Shown here one piece after another: positions 32,675-41,709 of a stretch of 42,489 nt of DNA. Position 1 is the stretch's first letter. The number at the start of each line of letters is the position of its first letter. The stretch comes from Acidobacteriota bacterium. GTDB taxonomy: Bacteria; Acidobacteriota; Vicinamibacteria; Vicinamibacterales; Vicinamibacteraceae. Below the pieces are notes generated by a model. It was not told the origin of the DNA and ran no database searches. It saw only the letters and a list, made by a program, of their open reading frames with translations. Location: the NCBI GenBank assembly GCA_020845575.1, contig JADLFL010000061.1, positions 1 through 42,489 on the forward strand, read 5' to 3'. The position numbers and the translations under genes were made by a program.

Positions 32675-33951
32675 CAGGCCGCGCGATCGTCGCCACGCTC
32701 ATGACGACGGCACTCGGCCTCACGACGACGGCCTGCACGACGACATCGGGCGACGCATCGGTGCCGACCACGCAAGTGCAGCGCGGAGACATCAGCGCCG
32801 ACGTCTACACCGCGGGCGAGTTCGTCGCCACCCGTTCGCAACTGGTCACCGCGCCAGCCGTCGGCGGCAGTCTGCGACTCGTGGAGGTGCTGCCCACGGG
32901 CGCGCGCGTCGAAGCCGGCACCACGGTGATGCGCTTCGACACCGCCGAGCAGGAGTTCTCGCTCGAGATCAGCGAGAGCGAGGTGGCCGAGTCGACGCTC
33001 GAAATCGAGAAGCTGGATGCCGACAGGCAGGTGCAGGCCGCACAGGACGAAGTGAACCTGCTGAAGGCCCGCTTCGACGTCAGGCGCGCGGAACTCGACG
33101 TGACGACCAACGAACTGCTGTCGGAGGTCGACGCGCGCAAGAACCAGCTCACGCTCGAGGAGTCGCGCCGCAAGCTCGCGCAGATCGAAGAAGACGTCCA
33201 GTCACGCGCCCAGACAAGCCAGGCCGCGCGCGCGGTGGCCGACGAGAAGCGGCAGAAGGCCACCCTCTCGCGCGATCGCGCCAGGCTGGCCATCGAGCAG
33301 ATGCGTGTCACGGCGCCGTTCGCCGGCATCGTCGCCGTCCGCCAGAACCAGGATGCCAACGGCGGTGCGTTCTTCCCCGGCATGTCGCTGCCTGACTACC
33401 GCGAAGGCGACACGGTGTTCCCGGGCCGGCCCGTGCTGATGGTGCTCGACCCGGCAGCCATCAACGTGCGTGCGCGCGTGCCGGAATCGCTCGCCGCCAG
33501 CGTGAAGGTCGGCCAGAAGGCATCGATCCAGCTCGATGGCAGTACGCGAGCCCCCATCGACGCCACTGTCGCCACGGTGGCGGGCATGGCCGATCGCGGC
33601 GGCGTGTGGCGCGCGTCCTCGCAACGCGAGTTCGACGTCACGTTCAGGATGGAGGGCGCCGACGGCACCGTCGACGCCGGACGCACCGCACGCGTGACGA
33701 TCGAAGGCACGCCGCTTCAGGGTGTCCTGTCGCTGCCGCGTCAGGCCATCTTCGATCGCGACGGCACGCCAACGGTGTTTCTCGCCGACGATGGTCGCTT
33801 CACACCAACGCCAGTCAAGGTGGTGGCGCGCACGCAGTCGCGCGTGGTCGTCGACGGGCTCACGGAAGGCACGCTCGTCGCGCTGCGCGATCCCACGGTG
33901 CGCGACGGCGACGCGCCCGCCGCCGCATCCGCCGCGGGAGGCGCACGATGA
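32671..33951 (+). CDS. Membrane-fusion (HlyD/RND-type) adaptor lipoprotein 3
   Basis: This 426-residue adaptor has an export signal with lipobox-like TTTACT (C22). Lipoyl halves are RLVEVLPTGARVEAGTTVM and VTAPFAGIVAVRQ, flanking a long coiled-coil hairpin rich in Glu/Lys (ESTLEIEKLDADRQVQ ... TLEESRRKLAQIEED). The barrel region has GQKASIQLDGSTRAPIDATV and the C-terminal part LSLPRQAIFDRDGTPTVFLA. The segment DYREGDTVFPGRPVLMVLDP after the hairpin matches loops of MacA-related adaptors. ATG 32671 overlaps the previous stop; its stop overlaps the permease ATG at 33948 (ATGA), so all four genes are coupled. Confidence 0.85.
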   Translation: MTGRAIVATLMTTALGLTTTACTTTSGDASVPTTQVQRGDISADVYTAGEFVATRSQLVTAPAVGGSLRLVEVLPTGARVEAGTTVMRFDTAEQEFSLEISESEVAESTLEIEKLDADRQVQAAQDEVNLLKARFDVRRAELDVTTNELLSEVDARKNQLTLEESRRKLAQIEEDVQSRAQTSQAARAVADEKRQKATLSRDRARLAIEQMRVTAPFAGIVAVRQNQDANGGAFFPGMSLPDYREGDTVFPGRPVLMVLDPAAINVRARVPESLAASVKVGQKASIQLDGSTRAPIDATVATVAGMADRGGVWRASSQREFDVTFRMEGADGTVDAGRTARVTIEGTPLQGVLSLPRQAIFDRDGTPTVFLADDGRFTPTPVKVVARTQSRVVVDGLTEGTLVALRDPTVRDGDAPAAASAAGGAR

Positions 33952-35243
33952 ACGTCGAGGCACAGGCGATCGCGCGCGCACCGAAGCGTGGATGGGTGTC
34001 GCGGTTCGGGCCCGACGTCAGGATGGGACTCGAGAACCTGCTGGCGCACAAGCTGCGTTCCCTGCTCACGATGCTCGGCATGATCTGCGGCGTGGCCGCC
34101 GTCGTCGCCATGCTGTCGATCGGCGCCGGCGCGCAGCAGCAGGTCATGGCGTTCATCGAGAATCTCGGCGTGCGCAACCTGATCGTCGAGGCGCGTGAGG
34201 CCACTGACTGGCAGAGCATGCAGAAGATGCGCGCCATCTCGCCTGGACTGACGTTCAACGACGTGCGGCTGGTGGACGCCAACGTGCCGGAGATGTCGGC
34301 AATCTCGCCGCGCAAGCGCTTCACGCCCACGGCCCTGCTGCCGCGCCCCGCGCGCGACATGCCCGTGGTGTTCGGCGTGGCCCCGGCCTATCAAGCCATC
34401 GCGGGTCTCACGCTCTCGGAAGGCCGCTTCTTCGACGCCGAGGAAGCGCAGGCCGCGGCGCCCGTGGCCGTCCTCGGCGACGGCGTGGCCGACGCGCTCT
34501 TCCCGGGCACGACGCCGATCGACAAGCACGTGAAGGTCAACGAGCAGTGGCTGCGCATCGTGGGCGTGATCCGCCCGCAGATGGCCGCGCCGCGCGGCAC
34601 GAGCGGCCTGCCGGCCGACGACCGCAACAACCTGATCTACGTGCCCGTGTGGACGGCGATCCTGCGTCTGGAAGACACGACGAGCGGCTTCAAGGACGAG
34701 ATCGACGGCATGTACGTGCAGGTGCACGAGGCGTCGACGTCGCCGGCGGCCGCGCAGGCGATCAGAGGCCTGCTCGACGAGACGCACAAGCGATCCGGCG
34801 ACTACTCCCTCGTCGTACCGGCGGAACTGCTCGCCGAACAGCAGCGCACGCAACGCATCTTCCAGATGGTGATGGTGGCCATCGCGTCGATCTCGCTGCT
34901 GGTCGGCGGCATCGGCATCATGAACATCATGCTCGCGAGCGTGATGGAGCGGACGCGCGAGATCGGCGTCAGGCGCGCCGTCGGTGCGACGCAGGCCGAG
35001 GTCGTGCGGCAGTTCCTCATCGAAGCGACGATCATCTCCGGCCTCGGCGGCGTGCTCGGCGTTGTCGTTGGCGTCCTGATCTCGCGCCTGGTCGCCTACT
35101 TCGCCGGCTGGACGACGGTGATCACGCCGTTCTCGGTGGTGCTCGCGTTCACGGTGTCGGTGGCCGTCGGCCTGCTGTTCGGCGTCTACCCCGCCCGCAA
35201 GGCCGCGCGACTGGATCCCGTCAAAGCCCTGCACTACGAATAG
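33948..35243 (+). CDS. MacB/FtsX-type ABC permease 1
   Basis: This is a four-helix FtsX-superfamily permease with a periplasmic MacB_PCD domain (431 residues). Helix 1 carries LRSLLTMLGMICGVAAVVAM. The periplasmic part (about residues 60-300) contains ALLPRPARDMPVVFGVAPAY and GRFFDAEEAQAAAPVAVLGD. The C-terminal three helices carry the FtsX signature: ISLLVGGIGIMNIMLASVME, RTREIGVRRAVGAT and GVYPARKAARLDPVKALHYE. No nucleotide-binding domain is attached, unlike E. coli MacB, which is an ATPase-permease fusion. It therefore needs a separate ATPase that is not encoded next to it here. ATG 33948 overlaps adaptor 3's stop. Confidence 0.9.
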   Translation: MNVEAQAIARAPKRGWVSRFGPDVRMGLENLLAHKLRSLLTMLGMICGVAAVVAMLSIGAGAQQQVMAFIENLGVRNLIVEAREATDWQSMQKMRAISPGLTFNDVRLVDANVPEMSAISPRKRFTPTALLPRPARDMPVVFGVAPAYQAIAGLTLSEGRFFDAEEAQAAAPVAVLGDGVADALFPGTTPIDKHVKVNEQWLRIVGVIRPQMAAPRGTSGLPADDRNNLIYVPVWTAILRLEDTTSGFKDEIDGMYVQVHEASTSPAAAQAIRGLLDETHKRSGDYSLVVPAELLAEQQRTQRIFQMVMVAIASISLLVGGIGIMNIMLASVMERTREIGVRRAVGATQAEVVRQFLIEATIISGLGGVLGVVVGVLISRLVAYFAGWTTVITPFSVVLAFTVSVAVGLLFGVYPARKAARLDPVKALHYE

Positions 35244-35253
35244 TTCGACTCGT

Positions 35254-35282
35254 TCCAGACGAGACCTCAGGTCTCGTCTGGA
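35254..35282. terminator. 29-bp near-perfect palindrome between the two permease genes
   Basis: Arms of 14 bp (35254-35267 and 35269-35282) are exact inverted copies around a single central C at 35268, beginning 10 bases after the permease 1 stop. The arms start TCCAGACGAG and end CTCGTCTGGA. The hairpin is very stable but lacks a following T-run. It might act as an attenuator, an mRNA end protector or a protein-binding site within the operon. Confidence 0.75.
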
Positions 35283-35304
35283 CCTCGCTCACTACACGCG
35301 GAAC

Positions 35305-36591
35305 GTGGCGACATGCACGTACGTCTTTCAACGCGTGCCTGCTGCCGTGGCTACGGGGCTCGACGCCCTGCGCGCCAATCCTCTCCGCACACTCCTCTCG
35401 ACCGTCGGCGTCGTCATGGGGGCCGCATCGCTTGCGGCGGTGCTGTCGCTGGCCGACGGCGCCGAATCCTTCACGCGCGAGCGGATCGCGTTCGAGGGCA
35501 TGCAGCGCATCACGCTCGAAGCGAAGACGTTCGACTCGATCGACGGCCATCGCGTGCCGCGCGCGAACTACCCGATCTTCACGCCCGCCGACGCGACTCA
35601 GGTCGCAACCGCGATCCCTGACGCTGATGTTCGTCTCGAGGTGACGGGCACCGCGCTGGCGGGCTGTCAGGAAGGCCAATCGTGCCTGGAACTGCCGGCA
35701 GCTCCCGATCCTGCGGTTCGCGCGGTCCGCCTGCTCGGCGTGTGGGCGACAGGACGCACCGTGGCGCCAGCCATGCTGCAGGGCCGGTGGTTCACCGAAG
35801 AGGAGATCCGGTCGGCGGCGCACGTCGCCGTCGTCACGAAGCAGACTGGCGATGCGCTCGTCACGCCATCGTCTGGCGCGGCGCCGATCGGGCAGTCGCT
35901 GACGCTGGGTGGCGCATCCTACGACATCGTCGGTGTCGTGGCCGACGGACCGGGAGCGCGCGACCTGATGGCCACGGTGCCGCTCGAGGCGATAGACGCC
36001 GCGCTCGTCGCCGTGCCGCAGCCACGCGCGCGGACGCTCAGCGTGACGGTGCCGAACGTCGAGGCGGCTCACGACGCGCGGCGGCGACTGGAAGACGTCG
36101 TGAAGACGCGCGCCGATTGGGCCGGACAGGTGCGCACCGTGGCGCACGGGCCCGAGCGGCTCGCGCAGGCCACACAAGGCATCCTCGTGATGAAACTGAT
36201 GCTCGGCGCCTTCACGTCGATCTCGCTGCTGGTCGGCGGCGTGGGCATCATGAACGTGCTGCTCGCGTCGGTCGCCGAGCGCACCCGCGAGATCGGCATT
36301 CGCAAGGCCGTCGGCGCCCGACGACGCGACATCCTCGCCCAGTTCCTCACCGAGTCGATCGCGATCTCGGCCGCCGGCAGCGTCATCGGCGTGGTGGTCG
36401 GCCTTGCGGGCGCCTACCTCGTCACCGCCATCATCAGGGCGCGCACCGAAGCCTTGATCTATGCCTCCGTGAGCGTCAGCACACTGCTCGTGAGCGCCCT
36501 CGCCGCGCTGGCAGTCGGTCTCGTCTTTGGCACCTACCCCGCCATCCGCGCCGCCCGCCTCTCCCCCATCGACGCCATCGTGCGGGAGTGA
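35305..36591 (+). CDS. MacB/FtsX-type ABC permease 2
   Basis: This is a second FtsX-superfamily permease (428 residues), homologous to permease 1 over the C-terminal helices: TSISLLVGGVGIMNVLLASV and RTREIGIRKAVGARRRDIL. The N-terminal helix reads LRTLLSTVGVVMGAASLAA. Its periplasmic domain is more diverged and contains a close cysteine pair (GCQEGQSCLE), which could form a disulfide. The end GTYPAIRAARLSPIDAIVRE is the family's usual close. GTG 35305 is the earliest start after the palindrome; GTG 35335 is possible. Like permease 1 it has no ATP-binding domain. Two permeases may form a heterodimer. Confidence 0.88.
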   Translation: MATCTYVFQRVPAAVATGLDALRANPLRTLLSTVGVVMGAASLAAVLSLADGAESFTRERIAFEGMQRITLEAKTFDSIDGHRVPRANYPIFTPADATQVATAIPDADVRLEVTGTALAGCQEGQSCLELPAAPDPAVRAVRLLGVWATGRTVAPAMLQGRWFTEEEIRSAAHVAVVTKQTGDALVTPSSGAAPIGQSLTLGGASYDIVGVVADGPGARDLMATVPLEAIDAALVAVPQPRARTLSVTVPNVEAAHDARRRLEDVVKTRADWAGQVRTVAHGPERLAQATQGILVMKLMLGAFTSISLLVGGVGIMNVLLASVAERTREIGIRKAVGARRRDILAQFLTESIAISAAGSVIGVVVGLAGAYLVTAIIRARTEALIYASVSVSTLLVSALAALAVGLVFGTYPAIRAARLSPIDAIVRE

Positions 36592-36598
36592 ACGGGAC

Positions 36599-36619
36599 GG
36601 GCACCCACAAGGGGTGCCC
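36599..36619. repeat. Short palindrome after permease 2, REP-like
   Basis: Arms GGGCACCC (36599-36606) and GGGTGCCC (36612-36619) pair perfectly across a 5-nt ACAAG loop, starting 8 bases after the stop. There is no T-run. It could be a terminator hairpin or a dispersed palindromic element. Confidence 0.5.
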
Positions 36620-36662
36620 CTACATCAACGCGGGGCCGCGCCAGCCCCCGCCTGCCATGTAG

Positions 36663-36718
36663 GGGCGGCCCTTGCCTGCCCTCTGTAGCTGCGCGGCAGC
36701 GAAAGAGGATGGCCGCCC
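36663..36718. repeat. Inverted repeat GGGCGGCC ... GGCCGCCC
   Basis: Eight-base arms at 36663-36670 and 36711-36718 flank a 40-bp interior. Together with the preceding GTAGGGGCGGCCCTTG-type segment it resembles the element at 14608-14630. This fills most of the 215-bp gap before the small basic protein gene. Confidence 0.4.
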
Positions 36719-36793
36719 GCGATGTCGCGAGTCATGACCAGTTGCCACGCCGAATGTCGCCAGTGAAAGAGAGACCATCCCGTCTCGTCTCAC

Positions 36794-36799
36794 AGGAGG
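36794..36799 (+). promoter_or_regulatory. Strong Shine-Dalgarno fixing the start of the small secreted protein
   Basis: AGGAGG lies 7 bases before GTG 36807, the most perfect Shine-Dalgarno in the window. It supports the reality of this short gene and its GTG start. Confidence 0.85.
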
Positions 36800-36806
36800 C
36801 TTTCAC

Positions 36807-37172
36807 GTGCACATTCGATCGATGCTGACCGTCCTCGCGGCTACCACGCTGTTCGTTGCGGCGACAGGCGCCACTCAGGATGCTGCGAAGCGAAGCAAGG
36901 GGACATCGAAGGCGGCGGCCACGCGGACCGAAACGGTGGACAAGAACGAGAATCGAGGGGCAGCCCCACAGGACCTCGGGAACTTCGAGATCCAGCGGCT
37001 GAATCGCACGCCACACACGCCTCGGCCCGAGGCCAGGCCGTTCCAGGGGGGCGCCGGGGACGGACAGAGCATTCGCCGGGCTGGACCACAGAAGGCGGGC
37101 AGCGCCAGGGCACGTCCGTCAGATACGACGGCGACGAAGAGAACGCCCGCAAAACCCCGTCGGAAGTCGTAG
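36807..37172 (+). CDS. Small secreted basic protein of unknown function
   Basis: This 121-residue product begins with a signal peptide (SMLTVLAATTLFVAATGATQ, cleavage near TGATQDA). The mature part is hydrophilic and largely disordered, rich in Lys, Arg, Thr, Ala and Pro, with several RP/KP runs and a basic end (KRTPAKPRRKS). No domain is recognised. The Shine-Dalgarno AGGAGG and the coherent signal peptide make it credible despite its size. It ends 10 bp before the convergent tamB stop. It may be a periplasmic or surface basic protein. Confidence 0.68.
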   Translation: MHIRSMLTVLAATTLFVAATGATQDAAKRSKGTSKAAATRTETVDKNENRGAAPQDLGNFEIQRLNRTPHTPRPEARPFQGGAGDGQSIRRAGPQKAGSARARPSDTTATKRTPAKPRRKS

Positions 37173-37182
37173 CTGTCGAGAC

Positions 37183-40100
37183 TCAGAACGAGAAGTAGAA
37201 GACGAGGTCGATGCCGTACTGCTCGATTCTTTGCGTGAGCGATCGGTTACCTGTTGTCAGGCCGTCGCCTTCGGCGACGTTACCCTGCAGGCGCAGGTAG
37301 TCGGCCAGGCGGTATTCCAGGAGGAACTGGGAGACCTGCTGGTTGCCGAACTGCTGACGGAAGCGCAGGAAGAGATCCTGCGTCACCTGCTGGCCGATCA
37401 CGACGGCGGGATTGACGCGCCCGTTGGGATCGGTGGTCTCGACCTCGAACTGGTCGAGTGAGAGCGTGCTGCCGAGCGCCTCGGCGAGCGGCGACACCAC
37501 GAAGCCCGCGGCGATACCGCCCGCGCGCGACGACAGGGAGTTCTGCTGCCCGGTCCCCAGTTGGTTGAGCGGCTGGTTGAACACGATGAGCGCGAGAATG
37601 TCGCCGTTGTCGAGCGGCGGGTCCGACGACAGCGACAGATCCGGCTGGCTCGCCGTGCCCTGGATACGCACGCGAGCCTCCACGCCCTGGATGACGCGCT
37701 GCGCCGTGATGTCCAGGCGCGGATCGATTTCCTCGTTCCCGCGGAAGAGAATCTGCCCGTCCGAGAGGATGTCGAAGCGACGCCCCTGGTACGCATACGT
37801 GCCGCGCACCGTCTTGACGGCGCCGAGCAGCACGATGGGCTGGCCCGCCGTCTTGGCCACGCGGAAGTCGCCGCCGAACGTCGCGTTGATGTCGCCGATC
37901 GACGCGCGCGCCACTTCGATGCTCTGCCCGCGCAGCACGAGATTGTCGGGGATGCGCACCTGGACGTTGAGCGCCAGGTTCTCGAACACACTCGCAGGCT
38001 CGGCGGCGGCTTCCCCGGTGGATGGTGCTCCCGACGCCGCGGCCGACGTCTGCGCCGGCACGTCAGGGTCCGGCGCAGCCGGACGACCGACACTGAACGT
38101 GTTCATGCCCGGCGCGAGCGCCAGCGGTTTGTCATCGGAGTCGAGCAGATCCGGTACGATCGCGCCGCGCAGACGGTCGGAGGGAATGCCCTGGTACTCG
38201 GCGCGCGTGGCGTACGCGGTGTCGGACACCTGCGGAACGATTTCGTCAAGCTCGAGGCGTCCGCTCGACACCGAGATCGTGCCCTCGATCGACGGCGCGA
38301 TGACGGTCCCGGTGATCGTCAGGTCCGTGGTGAGGTCGAGCACGCCGAACTCGTTGTTCAGCACGCGGAAGTCCTCGCCCTTCAGGCGCAGCGTGACGGT
38401 GTTGGCCTGCTCGCGGCTCAGCCCGAGCTCCCCCTGCGCCGACAGTCGATCCCCCCGCGCGCTCTCGACGCCCAGTTCGGAGATGAGCACTCGCTCGTCC
38501 TCGAACGTCATGATGGCGTCGAGCTTCCTGTAACTCACGCCCGTCGCAGGCACGGTGAACGCGCCGTTGGAGACGAACACCACGCCCCGCAGATGCGGAT
38601 CGCGACCCGCGCCCGTCACGCGGACGTCGACCTGCGCCTGCCCGCCGAGCCCCGTCACGTGCGGCGTCACGCCCTCGGCCAGCGCGATGTCGATCGGCGT
38701 GGACACGATCGCGACGTCGAACTTGTCCTGCTCGGACGGGGCCACGTGCTCCCCGGCGCGTCCATCGAGCGCAGTCCTCGGCACCACGCCCTTCGCCGTC
38801 ACCTTCGCGAAGCCGTCCTTGTCGATCTCGACATCGATGTGCGCCAGCGTTCCGTCGAACGTGATCTGCCCGCCGGCGCTCTTCACGTCGATGTTCCGCA
38901 CCCGCCCCTCGGTGACCATCACCTGGCCATCCACCAGGGGACGCTCGCGCGTTCCGGCCAGCGTCGCCGAGACGTTGAGCACGCCGTCGGCATCGACGTC
39001 CTGCGCCGCGAGGACGAGCGCATCGCCGATGTCCACGTTCACGGTTTCGACACGAACCGAAGACTCGGCATCGGCCGCCAGCCCGATGGTTCCTTCGACC
39101 TGCACGCGCTGCGTGCCGCGCGACATGTCGAGCGCACCGATCGTCACCTGCGCCGGCGTGATGTCCATGCGCGCGGTGGTCCCTGATGTCAGCGACCACG
39201 ACACGCCATTGCGCGACACCTCCGCGGCGTCGAGCGTCAGTCGCTGCATCGTCTCCTCGAGCGCGAGCGAACCACGGGCCGCGAGATCGCGCACAGCGTC
39301 GTTGCCCGTGACGTCGAATCGCACGAGACGATCGGTGTAGCCGACGATGCCCTTCACCTCCGGCAGCGTCTGACCGGCGACCTGCACGCGCTGCCCGTCG
39401 ACGGACGCCTGCACGTCGACGCGCTCCGGATCCCAGTCGGGCACGCGCACGGCGTACTGCGCCGTGACGGTGTCGGCCGCCACGAGATCCTCGTACGCGA
39501 CCTGATCGCCTGCGATCGTGCCCGTGACGAGGACATCCGCGCGTGTTCCCGCGACTCGCCCCTCGGTGGTCGCCGCACCTGTCAGTGGCAGATCCGCCAC
39601 CTTCGCCGGCTGCACGAGCGACGCGGCTTCGATGCGGTAGCGCAGGTCGGATGCCACGTCCGGCGCAAGGCCGACGACGCCGTTTGCAGACACGGTGAAC
39701 CCATCGCCCGCACCATCGAGCCGGCGCACTGTCGCCTTGCCGTCTGCCACTGCCACGTCCGCCGTCAGCGTCGTGAACGGCACGCCGAACAGCGAGGACG
39801 CGTCGAGGGCCACGCTACCGTCGATCTCGATCGCGTCGATCGAGATTGCGCCGACGTCGGGGATGCCGACCTTCGCGTCGACGCGTCCCCTCAGCACGCC
39901 GCTCGCGACCGGCGTCCCCGTGAGCGTCTCGAGCGGGAAGCCCTCGATGGCGCCCTTCGCCGTGACGTCGACGCGATCCCTGTCGAGCGTCACGCTGTAG
40001 ACCACGTCAGGCATGCGGCCGCCGTACGTGGTGGTGTCGGTCAACGTGCCGGTTGCGTCCACGCGCAGCCCCTCGCTGCCGCGCTGCTCGCCAGTCACGT

Positions 40101-41709
40101 CGAACGTCCCGTTGACGATGCCGGCGAGTTCGGGGGCAGTCATGGCCTGCACGTCGAGTGCCTTGCCGAGCCGCTGGACGTCGAGGCCCGCCACGGTACC
40201 CGTCGCACCGAACGTGAAGCCGCGCGGCGCGCGCGCGAACCGGCCGATGGTGCCATCAGTGAGCGACGCGCCTTCGACTGTCGATGCCGCGAGCGTGACA
40301 TCCGCCGTCAGCGCACTCAACGGCCCCGTCGCCGTGTAGGTGCCCGTCACGTCCGAGTCGAGTTCGGGTACCTGGAGGTGCGCGGGCAGCTTCCTGAGGT
40401 CGAGTCCCGCGATCCGACCCGCGAGATCCAGCGACCACTCGCGCTGACGGCCGTCCGGACGCGTGATCGTGCCTCTCGTCGTCGCTCGCGATCCGTAGGC
40501 GACGGCTGACGCATCGAGTCCGATGCGCGCACCGTCGAGCCTGACCTTCGCCGTGACGTCCGTGGCGTCGTAGCCGTACGCACTCGCGCGCGGTCCCGTG
40601 AACGTCGCGGTGCCGTCGACCGGGAATCCCTCCGTCGCCGACGGAAACCGCAGGTCGAACGTCGTGTTGCCCGTGATGCGTCCGTGCGCCTCGTCCGACC
40701 CGACGATCGGCGCGAGATCGAGATCGGCCACGCTCACCGTGCCCGACAGGCCACGTTCCGGGCCTGTGGCGTCGAGCGTGACTGTCCCCTTCGCCTCGCC
40801 GGCCTCGGACGAGGTGACGTCCACGTCGAGCGCAAGTGCATCGAGCGTGCCGGACACGCCGACCGTCAGTTCCGGGTGCAGCGCCATGCCGCCCGTCGGG
40901 ACGAACCGTTCGATCTCGGGCAGCGAGACGGGACGCCCGGCAACGCGCATGTCGAACGTCCACGGCGCGTCAACGCCCGTGCGCGTCATCGTCCCGCCGA
41001 CCGTCACATCCGATTCGCCGGTACGCGCGGCAATCGACTGGAAGCGCCATCCCGCCGGCATGCTGACGACGCGGCCGGCGAGCGAGCGGAGATCGAGGTC
41101 GGGTTGCGACGCGCGGAACGTCAGGCGCCGGACGTCGACGCTCAGTTCGCGCGGACTGCTCGCCACGGCGCCTTCGAAGGCGAGGCCATCGATGCGGCGC
41201 GGAATCGCGTCGGTCTGTTGCCCCCCCGTCTCGCGCACCGTGACCTGCACATTCGTGACGCGGATGTCGGGAAGCGTGAACGTCGCGCGCGGGGCGTTCG
41301 GGTCGGCAGGTGGTCGAGGCTTCAGCAGGTGCGCCACGTTCCAGCCGTCAGCCGTGTGCACCGCCTCGACGGCCACATCGTCGATCGCGATGTGCTGCAC
41401 GGTGCGGCCGTCCGACAGCAGGTCGCCGATGGAGTAGCGCAACTCCACAGTGCCGACACGCACGACGGTGAGGCCGTTCTGCTGCACCGACACGTCGCGC
41501 AGGCGGACGCCGCCGACGAGCGTACCCTCGATCGATCCGATCTGGAGCGAGCCTTCGAGCGCACGGTCGGCCTGCCGGATGGCGAGACGCCGCAGGCGCT
41601 CCCGGAACCACGCGGTCTGCGAGAGCACGCCGCCCACCACGACCAACCCCACCAGCAGCACCAATAGCACCGCGAGGGCGCGAACCGCCCGTCGTCCACG
41701 TCGCACCAT
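37183..41709 (-). CDS. tamB: Translocation and assembly module protein TamB (DUF490 family)
   Basis: TamB is an inner-membrane-anchored, very long beta-taco protein that spans the periplasm and works with TamA in outer-membrane protein insertion or lipid transport. This 1508-residue protein has a basic N-terminus and one signal-anchor helix (ALAVLLVLLVGLVVVGGVL). A long stretch of repetitive beta-strand sequence (IGSIEGTLVGGVRLRDVSVQ near the start) follows. The conserved C-terminal DUF490 part is visible from about residue 1150 (VLRGQSIEVARASIGDINA, LLGAVKTVRGTYAYQGRRF, GDILALIVFNQPLNQ), ending YGIDLVFYFSF. Length agrees with family members (1200-1600). Its ATG overlaps the stop of the upstream barrel gene by one base (TGATG). 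Confidence 0.93.
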   Translation of the reverse strand: MVRRGRRAVRALAVLLVLLVGLVVVGGVLSQTAWFRERLRRLAIRQADRALEGSLQIGSIEGTLVGGVRLRDVSVQQNGLTVVRVGTVELRYSIGDLLSDGRTVQHIAIDDVAVEAVHTADGWNVAHLLKPRPPADPNAPRATFTLPDIRVTNVQVTVRETGGQQTDAIPRRIDGLAFEGAVASSPRELSVDVRRLTFRASQPDLDLRSLAGRVVSMPAGWRFQSIAARTGESDVTVGGTMTRTGVDAPWTFDMRVAGRPVSLPEIERFVPTGGMALHPELTVGVSGTLDALALDVDVTSSEAGEAKGTVTLDATGPERGLSGTVSVADLDLAPIVGSDEAHGRITGNTTFDLRFPSATEGFPVDGTATFTGPRASAYGYDATDVTAKVRLDGARIGLDASAVAYGSRATTRGTITRPDGRQREWSLDLAGRIAGLDLRKLPAHLQVPELDSDVTGTYTATGPLSALTADVTLAASTVEGASLTDGTIGRFARAPRGFTFGATGTVAGLDVQRLGKALDVQAMTAPELAGIVNGTFDVTGEQRGSEGLRVDATGTLTDTTTYGGRMPDVVYSVTLDRDRVDVTAKGAIEGFPLETLTGTPVASGVLRGRVDAKVGIPDVGAISIDAIEIDGSVALDASSLFGVPFTTLTADVAVADGKATVRRLDGAGDGFTVSANGVVGLAPDVASDLRYRIEAASLVQPAKVADLPLTGAATTEGRVAGTRADVLVTGTIAGDQVAYEDLVAADTVTAQYAVRVPDWDPERVDVQASVDGQRVQVAGQTLPEVKGIVGYTDRLVRFDVTGNDAVRDLAARGSLALEETMQRLTLDAAEVSRNGVSWSLTSGTTARMDITPAQVTIGALDMSRGTQRVQVEGTIGLAADAESSVRVETVNVDIGDALVLAAQDVDADGVLNVSATLAGTRERPLVDGQVMVTEGRVRNIDVKSAGGQITFDGTLAHIDVEIDKDGFAKVTAKGVVPRTALDGRAGEHVAPSEQDKFDVAIVSTPIDIALAEGVTPHVTGLGGQAQVDVRVTGAGRDPHLRGVVFVSNGAFTVPATGVSYRKLDAIMTFEDERVLISELGVESARGDRLSAQGELGLSREQANTVTLRLKGEDFRVLNNEFGVLDLTTDLTITGTVIAPSIEGTISVSSGRLELDEIVPQVSDTAYATRAEYQGIPSDRLRGAIVPDLLDSDDKPLALAPGMNTFSVGRPAAPDPDVPAQTSAAASGAPSTGEAAAEPASVFENLALNVQVRIPDNLVLRGQSIEVARASIGDINATFGGDFRVAKTAGQPIVLLGAVKTVRGTYAYQGRRFDILSDGQILFRGNEEIDPRLDITAQRVIQGVEARVRIQGTASQPDLSLSSDPPLDNGDILALIVFNQPLNQLGTGQQNSLSSRAGGIAAGFVVSPLAEALGSTLSLDQFEVETTDPNGRVNPAVVIGQQVTQDLFLRFRQQFGNQQVSQFLLEYRLADYLRLQGNVAEGDGLTTGNRSLTQRIEQYGIDLVFYFSF

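Noticed and set aside
36781..36792. GTCTCGTCT resembling an arm of the 35254-35282 palindrome
   Set aside because: Only nine bases are shared and no second arm is nearby; chance is sufficient.
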